Shown here in pieces: positions 35,173 through 47,329 of a stretch of DNA of 64,000 bases. Below the pieces are notes generated by a model that saw nothing but the letters and a program-made list of their open reading frames with translations, was not told where the DNA came from and did no database searches. Position 1 is the first letter of the stretch, and every line of letters starts with the position of its first letter. Location of the stretch: the NCBI RefSeq assembly GCF_004337985.1, contig NC_043741.1, positions 7,229,126-7,293,125 on the forward strand, given 5' to 3'. A program made the position numbers and the translations under genes. Origin of the DNA: Pyricularia pennisetigena. Its lineage: Eukaryota > Ascomycota > Sordariomycetes > Magnaporthales > Pyriculariaceae.

Positions 35173-35516
35173 GGACGAAGTCGAGATTGTGATGAATACT
35201 TGTAAAAGTCTCGTCCCATACCTTCATCCGGGGTTCCATGCCCCACACAGATAGCCCTATTTGAGCAAGGCCGACGGTCCGTGTATATCAGATCACTCCC
35301 ATCTGAGCAGTTCGGTAATTGAGTCGAACATTTTAGTTTTGGGAGTCTCCACCACATTTACTCTTAGTAAAGACAAGTAAGTTATGATGAAATTTTATGT
35401 CGAATCGCTCCAGCTCAGTTGTTGGCAGAGACAATATTAGTAAGCTATTTTCTTTCTTTTTCTTTTCTCTTTTCGAACCCAAAAATCACGGGACTCTTTC
35501 ATCAACCCCAAACGAC
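35173..35516. promoter_or_regulatory. Bidirectional promoter between acyltransferase and SDR genes
   Basis: A 344-bp divergent intergenic region. A pyrimidine-rich tract (TTTCTTTCTTTTTC and neighbours, about 35445-35475) precedes the SDR start by about 45 bp, a common fungal core-promoter feature near transcription starts. Shared regulation of the two genes is inferred from the arrangement only. Confidence 0.4.
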
Positions 35517-36511
35517 ATGTCAAAATACGCAACCGCCTACGCCAATCCCCAGGGTCCGGAAAATTCGCGGCCTACGGCGCTTCAAATTGTCGAGGACGAG
35601 GGACTCATTGGCAAGCTGGCCGGAAAAGTCGTCCTCATCACCGGCACCAACACCGGCATCGGCCTCGAGACGGCGCGCGCCATAACACGCCACGGGGGCG
35701 ACTCTTTTCGTCACGGCCAGGGACCCTGCAAAGGCCCAGGAGGCCGTCGCCAACATCAAAAACCACAGCCCTAGTTCCGATGCGCCCGTCTACTCTATCG
35801 AGCTTCGGCTGGACTCCCTGGCGTCGGTGCGCGCAGCGGCAGAGGCGTTCTGTGCCCAAAGCGACAGGCTGAACGTCCTCATCCTCAACGCCGGGGTCCT
35901 GGCTACGCCGCAGGGGAAAACAGAAGACGGCATCGAGACCCAATTCGCGACGAACCACCTGGGCCATTTCCTCCACTTCCAGCTGCTCAAGCCGGTGCTC
36001 CTCGCCTCGTCTACGGGCCGAGTTCCAGTCCCCGGTGGTCGCCGTGTCGTCCATGGCCCACCACCGCAGCACCGTCCACCTCGACGACGTAAACTTTGAA
36101 AAGGGGGAGTACAAGCCCTGGGATGCGTACGGGCGCTCCAAGACGTCCAACGTACTCTTCGCCAACCAGGTCGAGCGGCGCTACGGCGCCGAGGGGCTGC
36201 ACGGCCTCTCGGTCAATCCGGGCCTTATCCTCACCAACCTGCTCCAGCACTGCGACAGGGACGAGTTCCGCAGCCTCATGAGCAGCGACGCGGCACAGGT
36301 GCTCATCAGCGCCCCTGCCCAGGGCGCGGCGACCACCACCTACGCCGCGGTGGGCGCCGAGTGGGAGGGCCTGGGCGGGAGGTATCTCGCCGACCTGGCC
36401 GATAAAACTGATGCCGGCGACATGACAGGCCCGGCGTCGTGGACAAAGGATAAGCAGTTGCAAAAGGAGCTCTGGGAAAAGTCCAACCAGCTTGCAGGGG
36501 TTAAGGAATGA
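35517..36511 (+). pseudogene. Short-chain dehydrogenase/reductase, two single-G frameshifts
   Basis: The start at 35517 (MSKYATAYANPQGPENSRPT) is family-typical. The frame continues GKVVLITGTNTGIGLETARA (Rossmann TGxxxGIG), LNVLILNAGV (NAG motif), a serine in VAVSSMAHH, and YGRSKTSNVLFA with the catalytic YxxxK. The tail ends LAGVKE at 36511. The protein is about 330 aa, full length for the retinol-dehydrogenase/WW-oxidoreductase-like SDR group, and oxidises or reduces small alcohols/ketones with NAD(P). The frame changes twice, each time by one extra base in a G run (35694-35698 and 36015-36017). Every motif is otherwise intact, so the gene may be functional if the extra Gs are sequence errors. 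GC content is the highest of the window. No intron is needed. Confidence 0.8.
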
Positions 36512-37043
36512 CGGGAAGGGTTAGCACCGAGTTTCAGGATCTTTGTCAGTGGGCTGTTGTTTGATTTGTTCGTCAGGTGATGGCTTATATGAGTTAGCGC
36601 CCCCAGCGATGCATATGATCTTTTTCTTTTTCCCTTTTTTTAGGCCATAGTATTGAAATACGGATTGTGTCTGTACAGGCTGGTCGTGCGAATAATGAGT
36701 GAATGGCTGTACGAATAAGTGGTCGTAATGCGACTATGCCTAGTCTCTGTGCTCAGCCTAATTATTCTGCGAGTCGGTGTTATTTATACAGACACTACTG
36801 TAATTAATAGTATTAGGGATCTTGTGATTGCTGCGATCGGCAAAGCAATATAACAGAAAAGAAATGGTATTCTTATTTTTCAACTCAGCCAAGTATAACT
36901 ATGTACAAGATCGCGCAGATCTGTTTAAACTCTCTGCTCTATACACGTAAATTATCCACTCGCACGTCTGCCCATGAACAGACAATTCGCTTATTCCAGT
37001 TTTGATCACTGTTTCGCTGCAACGAATTTGGGCAACCGCATCT
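36512..37043. other. Intergenic; relic of an E-type terminus
   Basis: CCTAGTCTCTGTGCTCAGCC at about 36738-36757 resembles the TAGTCTCAGTGCTCAG end of family E, probably a relic. Otherwise nothing is recognised. Confidence 0.35.
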
Positions 37044-37706
37044 CTAGAGCTGTTTACGATTGGCAGGCGACCAGGTTTGCCAATCTTTGATAGGACCCGT
37101 ATCTTCTCTCCAGGTTTCAACCCAATGGCGGTATTTTTTGGGCTGTGTGCTTACTATGTCTGGTTTGCGAGGATCGTTGGGCTTTAATGGACTCAAGGAC
37201 GACGGCCGCTTTTTCCATATAGGAGGCTTCCCTGGGCTTATGATATACCAGCCTATAACGTTTGCCCAAGGTATCGTATCTCTTACAGCGATTTCGTTTT
37301 CGTTCGGACGAGGGGGCTTTTTGCCATCTTTTTTATATGCTTCCTCAATATCGAGACATTTACTTTCAATCCCGGCGGTAGATATAGCATAAACATAACT
37401 TTCGATTTTGGGGAACCGTAAATTGGCCCAAAAGATTGCAAAATCTTTATTGCCCGACGTTGATATCCACGGGTCTCTGTTCGCCGTGATCAAATCTTCT
37501 GGCCAAGTAACATGGTCGTGGTAGGTCATGTGCTCGTCCTTTTCAACCCCATACCGTCCGCCTCGGCAAGCAAAGCCGTCGAGTGCCCAAAGTCTTTCGG
37601 GCGCCCGGGGGTCCGCTCGGTAAATAAGGGTTGGGAGCGCGGATGACACTGGGTTAAAAAGCAAAAAAACAAAAAATATCCTTAATGAAAACCGAACAGT
37701 AAGCAT
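37044..37706 (-). CDS. Secreted ADP-ribosyltransferase-like protein (heat-labile-enterotoxin A-type fold), 220 aa
   Basis: This is an intact ORF without introns. Residues 1-23 form a signal peptide. The R-STS-ExE signature of this ADP-ribosyltransferase class is present in order: R30 in IYRAD, S82-T83-S84 in DPWISTS, and E136-x-E138 in PNENEIA. It is followed by IPWANVIGWY, the strand that typically follows ExE in the family. C47 and C117 can form the usual disulfide. The last 50 residues are Pro/Lys/Trp-rich. The family transfers ADP-ribose from NAD to host proteins. Fungal members are secreted and are numerous in insect- and plant-associated ascomycetes; the target here is unknown. It is the only intact, complete gene of the 28-38 kb island. 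A degraded paralogue lies at 40716-41280. Confidence 0.75.
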   Translation of the reverse strand: MLTVRFSLRIFFVFLLFNPVSSALPTLIYRADPRAPERLWALDGFACRGGRYGVEKDEHMTYHDHVTWPEDLITANRDPWISTSGNKDFAIFWANLRFPKIESYVYAISTAGIESKCLDIEEAYKKDGKKPPRPNENEIAVRDTIPWANVIGWYIISPGKPPIWKKRPSSLSPLKPNDPRKPDIVSTQPKKYRHWVETWREDTGPIKDWQTWSPANRKQL

Positions 37707-38154
37707 TCTTTGAAAGTCAAGTTATAATAAAAGTTTCAAAAGATAGAAAACCGTAAGGGAGAAAGTTGAAAGAGGATATTAGTGACCATAAGTATAAAAG
37801 GGAAAAGATTACAAATAAGTGTTTCCCAAACTATTAATAGAAATTGAAATCAGAAATCAGAATTGTTTTCTACGGCAGATAGTTTTACCGTTTATTGGCA
37901 AGATTAACTTTGGTTTTTATTAAACCCATATATTTAGTATACAAATTGTAATATTTAAGCATAGTCATGAGCAAATTAAACCTTATATATTCAAATTAAA
38001 ACAGGCATTAATGTGGGTTTTATATAAAAACAACAACAAAACTCGAAATAATAAAACGCGGGTTATCTTATCCTTTTGCGATTCTTACTTATTTTATTAT
38101 TTTAATATTTATTTCTATGCAATGTTTTCACTCTGAGTTCTGCGGATATAGTCC
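37707..38154. other. AT-rich intergenic (promoter side of the ADP-ribosyltransferase-like gene)
   Basis: The transition from the gene island to repeats. No specific element is recognised. Confidence 0.35.
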
Positions 38155-38400
38155 GTATATAATACAAATACCCGCTATAAACGGCGAAATGCGACAAATT
38201 GTCCTCGGACTAAAAAGAGCGCGATTTTCTTGGCCAATTTGATTGGCCGAAAAACCATGTGGCTAAAAGGTACATGGAACGTTCGGTCCCCGCCGGGGTC
38301 TAGCCTGGGCACTGAAACTATTGAAATTATGTATTGAAAGCTACAATTGATTTACGGTCAATTGTGGACCTTTGGGCTTCAGGGATAAGCATTGAGATTA
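38155..38400. mobile_element. Family E, internally deleted short copy
   Basis: Terminal block 1 (CCGCTATAAACGGCGAAATG through GGGCACTGAAACTA, 38171-38322) is joined directly to a remnant of block 2 (CAATTGTGGACCTTTGGGCT through CATTGAGATTA, about 38358-38400). The AT-rich interior is absent, giving a MITE-like derivative. Confidence 0.6.
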
Positions 38401-38530
38401 GGACGTGTCCATTTCTAGAACTTTACGTCACTGCTATTCCAACGTGTTTCGTCAGTGTACCCGACTCACCCGGTCAATTACGACCCGCGCATTAATTAGT
38501 TCGATTCGAATTGTTTTTAGCATAATATTA

Positions 38531-38959
38531 CGGTGACAGGCAAAAAAACCATCCCTTGACACCGTGCATTTGTCGATGTGACTTTCACAACGCTAACTAA
38601 TTTTGGCGTAATTTAGAAACCTTTAACCCACAGGTATTTCCTCCTTTTTTTACAGGTATCGTTGTTTTTTTGATATGTAATAACTATTTTAACGATTTTA
38701 ACACCTAAAATTACGGCCGCGATCGATATTTCGGTGTTTCTTTTGTCACATAATATAGCCGCAATGCGTTGTTCAGCCTTGCAAAAATAACGGATAAAAT
38801 TGTTATTCAGATTTTACGTTAATTGCCATTAGAACCAGACATCTTACCGAACCCCAACGAGTACGCGTTCGTATTTTTATACAACGCCGGGTTGGGGTTC
38901 CACACACCTGCAAAATCGCCACCACTGTTTAGTAGTGGTGATTTTTACCCCTACCACCG
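38531..38959. mobile_element. TA-flanked MITE (family M), copy 2 (429 bp)
   Basis: Starts CGGTGACAGGCAAAAAAACC after TA and ends GTAGGGGTAAAAATCACCAC (complement) before TA. The termini are inverted repeats of about 28 bp with a few mismatches. The interior matches copy 1. No ORF. Confidence 0.75.
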
Positions 38960-40715
38960 TAGTAATAAGCCCCATGGGTTAACTGGGAGGCTTTGGGGCA
39001 GTTTACTTTTCGGGAGAACAGGCGATAAATATATTGTTCGCTGCCCGACAAAGCCAGTTAATTACGTATAGGGCATGGGCTTTACCTTTTTATATGCAAA
39101 AATGCTAGGCATGACGTCCGTAATACGGGGCCTGACGAAAAATTCTCTCCCCTAGTATCGTGTTTACATTTGTGCGCCTTCACCAGCTTGACTGTTCGCG
39201 GGGAGCATCCAGCACGGGCATTTCTTCTTTTTTGATCTAAACTATTTCCAAAGTTGGTAACGCTTACAAGGCCTACAGCACTGGACGACAGAGCGGCGGG
39301 GGATGCTTCTACCCTGGCCACCTAAGAATAAGCCGTATCCTTGGTATAACGAATTGGCGCGTTTAAATGTAATAAATAAGCGCGCTGTAATTAGTTTTAT
39401 TACAATTACAAGGTAATCATCTAATTATATGCGGATACATAAAAGTCATAATATAAAACCCTCAAATTACCATTTTTTAATCCCTAATTAAGGACCTTAA
39501 AGGACAAGATTTTCTTACACGTCTCGTGAACCTTTGCAAGTTTGTTTATTGTTTTTCCTTTCCTTGGCGCAAAGTCTGTTTCGAAAGGCGCTCTAAAACT
39601 AGGCTCAAAAGTATATGGAACGTTTCTANNCTTTAATGACTTTTACATTGGGAGTGGAATGTCTGTTCCGGAATCCTTACCGTTCTTCGGGGGGTCTGTA
39701 TAGTTCTATTAGGAGATCTATTGATGATTGATTATATTATACTATTGTATTCACACTGGCCGTGTTAAGAGTCTCACTTACTCTATGATTATAGCATAAT
39801 GGTCTTGATTACATATTTCTTAATTTACAAGTATTTTTTAATAGAATAATAGTATTACTAATGTAAACGATAGAACATTCAATTTACGTTAAAGTTTGTG
39901 CTTTAGTGGGTAGGGGAAAACTCATCCCTGTATACAATTTTCGAAAGGTGTGAGCTTTGTAGTTTTTACCAACTTGGGTAGTAATTTGGGCAAAAATGTA
40001 AATACAGGTTTCAGAGAATCCCCCAAAGCAGTTTAGGTTGGTGAAAGCCTGCATATAAGTTTGTAATAATAATAATAAGGAGGAGAGCAGGGGGCCTGGT
40101 CCCGTAACATTAATTTGAAATGCAAAAATATATTACGGGACTGGCTTTAAAAAGTCCACCCCTTACCGTACGTATTCACATGGGTTTATATGAGCGTTAT
40201 TATCTCTCGTGAGGTTTTAATACTTTGCGCATAATCGCTTTGTTTTTGTTTTGAAAGAAAAATGCTAAAATCGGAAACCTTTATACGGTCCACAGCGTTA
40301 AATTAATTGGTTAAGGGGATTTCTTTTTACCCTTGCAGCTTGCTCGGAAGTAATAGTGCATTAGGTTTAAAATTATAATATTCATACCCCTTTATAAAGC
40401 AAATTAGTTAAATTTCTATTAATAGGATAATAACTAGATTAAAATTATATAATACGTACACTATTAGCTTTTAATACTTTATTATATTCGCTTAGAAACC
40501 ACGCTTACCCAATAAAATAGGTTGTATTTAAAGCAAATTAATCTTCTAGTATGTAAAGCAGCGATTTGCTTCCTCAATTTGCGTTTTAGCCCCTCGTTAT
40601 ACGTTTATTATTGGCAGTATTTTCCACATTTCCTTTCACTAGCTCTTATTACTTTTAACATTCAGTTGGCATATAGCTTGGAAATTTAATTTTTAATCCT
40701 TTTTTATCCCCCAAC
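38960..40715. other. Repeat-free-looking intergenic stretch containing an assembly gap
   Basis: No gene is recognised. The open stretch 39082-39321 (minus) has no motif. An inverted repeat GTCCCGTAA / TTACGGGAC brackets about 20 nt near 40105-40140. Two N bases are at 39629-39630. Confidence 0.4.
39629..39630. other. Unresolved bases (NN)
   Basis: The only ambiguous bases in the window, a sign of a scaffold join or consensus failure at this point. Confidence 0.95.
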
Positions 40716-41280
40716 ATGGTCCGAATTAATCTTAAACTCAATGTGCTAATAACCTTTATTGCAGCTGCTATTCCACCTATAATTTACCGGGGTATTGGCA
40801 GCAGTCCTGACGTCGTAAAAGCTTGGGGGGGTTTCCACTGTCGTGTTGGTTTTTTCGGTAAACCCAAAAACTCTTCGATAAGTGTTTTGCAGCACGTTCC
40901 AATGGAGCCCGGTAACCCCGGACATAATAGCGATCCGTGGACTTTAATTTCGAAAAAGTTACGAGTGGGTTAGGGGCTATTTGGGGCGCTATAAAAAGGG
41001 AAAAATGGAGCATATTTACTAGATTAAAACCGAAAGTCTTATAAACATGCTCAATATCGCCGAGGAATATAAGGCAATCGGAAAAGATTATGCCCATACG
41101 GTGGAAGAGGAAGTGGCTATTAAGGATTATATTCCTTGGTCTTATATTATAAATTGGGATACGTACCAAATAAGCATTGACAGAAAGGTAACGCCGGTAG
41201 CCAAATACGTTTTGGGCCAGCAAAGGAACCAAAGGCTATATTTGGCAAATTTTAACTGCAAACAAATTGCTATAAGATAA
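40716..41280 (+). pseudogene. Degraded second ADP-ribosyltransferase-like gene
   Basis: It starts with a signal-peptide-like segment and keeps the arginine of the R motif (IYRG). The STS segment has decayed (DPWTLISKK). Beyond a stop at 40971-40973 and a shift of frame, a stretch from 41047 retains an ExE-like acidic cluster followed by IPWSYIINW, parallel to the intact gene. Stops include TAG and TAA of the RIP type. The C-terminal end coincides with the start of transposon E5 (41281), which may have removed it. Inactive. Opposite orientation to the intact copy, 3 kb away. Confidence 0.65.
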
Positions 41281-43100
41281 TAGTTTCAGGGGGTATCCCT
41301 GAAGCCCAGAGCTCCACAATAGATCCACTTCGTTCGCTTCGCTCCATTTCGTGGTTTAATGGCGGTTTTGCAATATACCTGTGGGTCCATCTAAAAATCG
41401 CTCTGGTTCAGGTCTAAGGACAACTTATCGAATTTCGCCGCTTACGGCTGTATTTTCGTCAATTCGGCGACCAATATTCCGCTATAAAAAAAAGGAAAAT
41501 CGTAAAAATCAACGATTTGTACGTTGGATAAAGCATTTAATAAAATTATTAATAAGGATTTAATTTATATGTTTATATGTATAATTGGGCAAATTCGCTA
41601 ACCCTCGCCCTTAATCCGTTTATAGCGGTACTATTTTTCAATTTTTTGTCGATTTCCGATTTTCTTTTATATTATTTTTGTTTTTGAACCAAATTTTCAA
41701 ATTTTTGCACGTAAGGGGTATTATACGTATAGATAATATTATAATATAGATTGGTATATATAATAAGCTATATAAACCGTTGAATAAACGGATAGGTAAG
41801 CTATATATAATTTTGTACATAATTTACAATCGAAACGCTTTTATATTATTACCAATTTTAACGACAATAAAACCAAGATTTCAGGGATTTGATTACGGAT
41901 ATAAACAGACGCTCATGTGGAATACAACTTATATTATTTGTTTTAAAGATTCTTTCATACAAAGAAATGCTAAATTTGTATTATTTTTCTATTTTTGCTT
42001 AATGTAATTCATTTTATATTAGTTTTGTTTTTCAACCAAGTTTTGAACTTCTTGCACGTGGAGGGTGGTGTATATATGCTTAATGATATGCAATAATTTG
42101 ATATTTATACGAAGCTATATAAACCGTTAAATAAGCGGATAGGTAAGGTATTTATAATTTTGCATACAATTTACAATGGAAATGGTTTTATATTTTTATC
42201 AATTTTAACGATAATAGAACCAAAATCTCAGGGATTAGATTGCGTGTACAAAAAAGCGTTTACGTGAAACCAGATTTATAATACCCGCTTTTATTCCTTT
42301 TATATGTAAACAAATATTAAATTTGTGTCATTTCTGTATTTTTTGCTTTATTTAATTAAATAAAATTTGTGAAAAAGAAATTAGATGTTAATTGAATAAA
42401 ATAGTAAAAAGAAATAGTTATATCAAAGTCTTGTTATTTATACTTGATAATCAGGCGAATTATCTGATCTTTTAACAATTTAATAATTTATACCAAAATC
42501 CTAACAACATACTTATTTTAAACGATAATTGCCTGCACTCTGCTCGGTTAAGCGGGCGAACATTAACATTTTCTAATTTATTAGCGATATATAAATAGTT
42601 ATTATTATTCAAAATACTAATAAATATCATTAAAAATTATTAATTGTATTTAATATTTAGCTATTAAGTTTATAAAAACAGGTATAATAGCGCTTCCTGC
42701 GCGAAAAGAAAAAAGAAAAACTCAAACTCTATAGTACAGGTTTCCTTATATTTTTATGATTTTTTTTGTTTTAATTAAATATTTAATTGTGCATTATGGT
42801 TATACTTTCATTTTTCGCGTATCCCATATATACCGAATACAGTGTATATATCCGTTATAAACGCCGATATATGGTAAAATATTTTTAATTTTAAATGTGG
42901 TTACTGGCGATATTGCAGAATTAGGTATATTGTTAAAAGTACCGCCATAAACGGCGAAATGCGACAAATTATCTTTAAATTAGAATAAGGGCGATTTTTC
43001 CGGTTAATGTAATTGGTCGAAAAACTATATGGTTAAACGGTATATGGAGCGTTCGGTCCTTATTGCGAAGCAGGGGGGGTTAGTTTAAGCACTGAGATTA
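41281..43100. mobile_element. Family E TIR element, copy E5 (1820 bp)
   Basis: Ends TAGTTTCAGG and GCACTGAGATTA, with all internal blocks as in E1 and E3. The left neighbour is the ADP-ribosyltransferase-like pseudogene and the right neighbour a Copia LTR fragment. No target duplication is visible. Confidence 0.75.
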
Positions 43101-43108
43101 ATTTACCG

Positions 43109-43377
43109 CCATGTAAACCATCTCTGGGTTCGCACGTACCGGCAATTTAATGAAATTTTTAATCCGATATAGGATAGTTAATATGTAAATGCAGGGTGGG
43201 TGTTAAACCCGGTATAGGGTAATTAACCCCATTCGCTAACCTTTGAATCGCCACTCCTATAATAAAATAAACGGATAATCCGGCAACCCCGACTGCCCCA
43301 CTTCGGCATTATATACTGGGGCTTATATAAAAATAAAAAAGGGTCCATTGAATGCAAAATAACGCACATAATTAACA
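43109..43377 (-). repeat. Copia LTR fragment (minus)
   Basis: Matches the outer half of the Copia LTR, ending GCACATAATTAACA at 43377. The inner half is absent beyond E5. Confidence 0.7.
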
Positions 43378-43749
43378 GTTTTTATATAAAATTTACAATT
43401 AAAACGCTCTTATATTTTAACCAAGTTTAACGATAATTAAGCCAAAATCCTAAGGACTTGGTTACGTATATAAGCAAACGTGCCCGTAGAATCCGATTTA
43501 TAATACTTGGTTTTATTGTTTTTTTATATAAGAAAATGGCAAATTTATATTTTGTTTCTTATCTTATTTAACTGAATAAAATCTATAATCAAAAGGTTAA
43601 ATGCAATTCATATATATGATTATAATAAAATGGTTATATTAAAAATCCTTTCACTTTTATTAATAATCCGGCGAATTATCACATTGTTTAACACATTACA
43701 TATTAAAATAAGATTATTAACCTATCATTTACTTAAAGCGATAATTGCA
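43378..43749. mobile_element. Family E interior fragment
   Basis: AT-rich sequence corresponding to E1 around 5250-5500 and E5 around 42180-42540, without termini. Lies between the LTR fragment and E6. Confidence 0.55.
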
Positions 43750-44474
43750 TAATCTCAATACTCAGACTAGACGCCCCTGCTTCGCAACGGGGACGGAGCG
43801 CTCCATATACATTTCGGCCACATGGCTTTTCGACCAATTAAATTGGGCGAAAAAATCGCCCTTATTTTAATTTAAGGACAATTTGTCGCATTTCGCCGTT
43901 TATGGCGGTACTTTTAACAATATACCTAATTCTGCAATATCGCCAATAACCACATCTCTAATTTAAAAATAGTTTACCATATATCGGCGTTTATAACGGA
44001 TATATACACTGTATTCGGTATATATATGGGATACGCAAAAAATAATAGTATAACTATTATACGCAATTAAATATTTAATTAAAACAAAATAAAAATTGTA
44101 AAGCTATAAGGAAAGTTGTATTATAGAGCTTGAGTTTTTCTGGTTTTTTTTTGCGCAGGAAGCGCCATTATACTTGTCATTTTAAACTTGATAATTAACT
44201 ATTAAATACAATTAATGATTTTTAATGATATTTAATTACTATTTTGAATAAGAAATGACTATTTGTGTATCGCTTATAAATTAGGACGCATTCATGTTCG
44301 CCCGCTTAACCGGGCAAAGTGCACGAAATAAGTGTTTAAAATGAATCTTTTATTAATACTTTTATATAAATTAATAAATTATTAAAAAATCGAATAATTT
44401 GGCCAATTACTGACAAAAGAAATTAAGACTTCAATATATATACCTTTTTTAGGACTTTGTTAAATATCTATCTA

Positions 44475-46359
44475 CAGTGGGTGACCCACAAGTGGACATG
44501 CACCTGAAGTGGACACCTGTTTTGTTAGCAATTTCTAGCATCCTCAACACAACCCACCTACTTCAACGCGACAACGCACCGCAAATAACGCGTTTTTAAA
44601 GCCGAAAAAAGCCGTGATGCCGAGAGATTTGGAGTTTAGGCTTACCCAGGCGGTTAAAGCCGTAAAATCAGGCATTTCGAAAAATAAAGCGGCCGCGCAG
44701 TGGGCCGTGCCAAGAACCACCCTTATACGTCGCCTTAACGGCGTTTTCGATCGAAAATAAACCCATAAACCGTATTAGCTACTTTTTAACGAATAGGAAA
44801 GGTTCGTTAGCCGCTGGATCGAAGTCGAAAAGCTCGTTGGAAGGGCGCCCACGCATTAAATGATTAAAAATTTCGCTTTTTTTCTAGTACCGCCGAAAGA
44901 ACGCGTAAACGCCTTCGGTAGGCGTTGGTTGGCCGGTTTTTTACGCCGCAATAAAGATATTAAAACCAAGTCCGGGATTTTTTTGGAGGGTGCGCGAGTT
45001 AAAAAAGCTACGGCCGATTCGATCCGGGCGTTTTATAACCAATACCAACGAATAATTACCGAATTCGAAATTAAGCCCAAATATATCGTAAATATGGACG
45101 AACACGGCTTCCAACAAAACGATATAACGGCCGGAAAAATATACGGTTTATTTTTCGTAAAACGCCGGAATTAGGTTAAAATTATATATACGTTAAATAT
45201 TATTTGGGCGTCGATTATCGAGGCGGTAATTGTAAAGGGAAGAAGATTTACCCTAACCGTGATCCAAACGGGCAATATTTTACAAGCGCAGTGGTTTCCA
45301 CCTAATATTGAGGATTGGGCGTACGATTCGACTCCCACGGGCTGGTTTAATTTTAAAATCGCCCTTAAATGGTTAAAACAGGTTTTTTTGCCTAAAACGA
45401 AGCCAGATATTAATATAAAATGGCGGTTATTGGTATTGGATTAAATTTTAACGCATTAATTAGTTGAATTTATGTTTAAAGCGTTTAAAAACAGGGTTTT
45501 CCTCGAATATTTACCTGTTTACAGTTTACATTTTATTTAACCGTTAAATGTTTCTGTTTTTGGCCCTATTAAAACCTATTACCGGTAATATATAAGATTT
45601 TTTACGTCGTTAGATACCATTGCGCCTGAATAACGAAAACGGTTTTTTACCGCCTATCGAAACGCCTTTGCAACCGGTTTATCGGTTCGCAACGTAATTT
45701 CCGGTTTCCGTAAAACCGGGATTTGGCCGGCAGTACCCCTTTAAACATTAATTCCGGATCGAATGGTAAATCCTAACCTAGGGGTTACCCAGGTAACGAT
45801 TTTTAACCGTAATTCGGATTAAAATATGGCCAACGTTATTTTCGGGACCCCAAAAACCTCCCAAAATATTAAAAAGCAGGTTATGCAAATAATAGGCCGG
45901 TTGGGCGAGTGTAAAAGAAATTTGGTTAGTTTTGTACAAAAGGTATCCAAAACCATAAATTATTAGGTTGTTTAAATCGCGAATCTCACTTCCGAAAATA
46001 AGCGGTTAAACGAAAAGATTAAAATTTTCAAGCCTGCATTTAGAAAACGCGTGCGCCGCGAAGCCCAAAACTTTTTTTATAAGCAGGCCGGTATACAGGA
46101 AGCGGTTCACGGCCTGGATTAGAAAAGGGCGGCCATAGAGGTTAAAATCCGGCAATAACACCGAAATTAGGATTAGGACCAGGGATTTACGGTTTCATTT
46201 TTGGATTATAATGTAAAGGAGCTTTTTGCGAATTAATAGATATAGGTTTTATTGCGATTTACTGCGGAAAAACGATCAATTGCATGTTCGTTGTTTTCAT
46301 GGCAGTTTTTCGGGAGGGTGTCCACTTCAGGGGCATGTCCACTTCTGGGTCACCCACTG
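44475..46359 (+). mobile_element. Pogo/Fot1-type Tc1-mariner transposon F2 (1885 bp)
   Basis: The terminal inverted repeats start CAGTGGGTGACCCACAAGTG and extend for over 40 bp (GGACATGCACCTGAAGTGGA... mirrored at 46317-46359). TA flanks on both sides (44473-44474, 46360-46361). It carries a degraded transposase. Inserted into E6. Confidence 0.85.
44617..46250 (+). pseudogene. Fot1/pogo-family DDE transposase, RIP-degraded
   Basis: The ATG at 44617 opens a pogo-type helix-turn-helix N-terminus with AAAQWAVPRTTLIRRL. A CENP-B-like segment follows (GRRWLAGFLRRNKDI, 44920-44965). The DDE core has YIVNMDEHGFQ (first Asp at 45097-45099), WRLLVLD (second Asp at 45439-45441) and PLNVSVFGPIK near 45541-45573. 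In the last, the third acid that normally reads PLD is N, a G-to-A (RIP-type) change. Several stops interrupt the frame. The family cuts and pastes DNA at TA sites. Confidence 0.75.
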
Positions 46360-46696
46360 TAGTCTTTAATTACAAATTTTATTTGATTAAGAGAAATAAT
46401 AGGAAAAGAATACCGATCTAGCATTTTTTTACATAAGAAAATCATAGAAGCGGGTATTATAGATCGGATCCCACGTGGGCGTTTGCTTATATATATAGTC
46501 CAACCCCTGTAGCTTTGGTTTATTTATCGTTTGAGAATGGTGAAAATATAAAAGCATATCGATTGTAAGTTTTGTCTAAAATCGTATATGCCTTATCTAC
46601 CCGCTTATTTAACGGCTTATATGACACGTTCCAAATACCAAAGTTCATTCCTTTGTTATTTATACGTTTACGTCCCTCGACGTGCAAAGATTGTAA

Positions 46697-47139
46697 TGTT
46701 ACGATCAAGGTATCGGGTAACCTGTTCTTAGGGTAAAATACAATGGGTTAAAGCAACTGAACGTTTGGACTGGGTAACTGGGGTTCCTCAATAACTGGGG
46801 TGAAATTATAATCGATTCCTGGGTAAATAGTAAATTAATTACTGCTAAGTAATCCTAAACTAAATCCTATTTACATAGTAATAAACGTGTCCTTAAATAA
46901 TCCGTTATCCTGGGTGTAATATATATAATATATTCCATAACCCGCATATTATTTGTTTTGCTATAATTAATATATAATATATTAATTATATCGTTTTTTT
47001 GGCGGTTACGTGGGGTTACGTAATTTTTTATATAATATTATTTCCTATCGGTCGGTATTTTTTTTGGTCGAATATCGTTAAAAGGGGTGTAACCCCGCCT
47101 AGCCTTATTAGTACCGACCCATTTTATTTGGTCGTAATA
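46697..47139 (-). repeat. Gypsy G1 3' LTR of copy C
   Basis: 443 bp, TGTTACGATCAAGG to TTTGGTCGTAATA on the plus strand. Confidence 0.85.
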
Positions 47140-47329
47140 TCAGGTCTTTTTTTCCTTAACCAAATTTTTTTGGCTTTTAAATAGTTTATATTCCTTTAAT
47201 TTTTATTTTTATTTCCATATTCCTTTTTTACTAACTTTTTACGTTATATCCAATCGCGTAATTAAAATTCGTGGTCGCACGTCCACCGTTCGTCGCAACG
47301 ATTTGTTTTTTATATTTTTTTTTTCGGCG

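Noticed and set aside
35638..36463. Minus-strand ORFs of 175 and 150 codons over the SDR
   Set aside because: Antisense shadows; the Rossmann, NAG and YxxxK motifs are all in the plus-strand frames.
39082..39321. 79-codon minus ORF of normal composition
   Set aside because: No signal peptide, motif, family resemblance or gene-like context.
46999..47184. Recurrent 61-62 aa ORF at 46999 and 61544
   Set aside because: Lies within the Gypsy LTR and runs past its end into different sequence, so it is not a gene.
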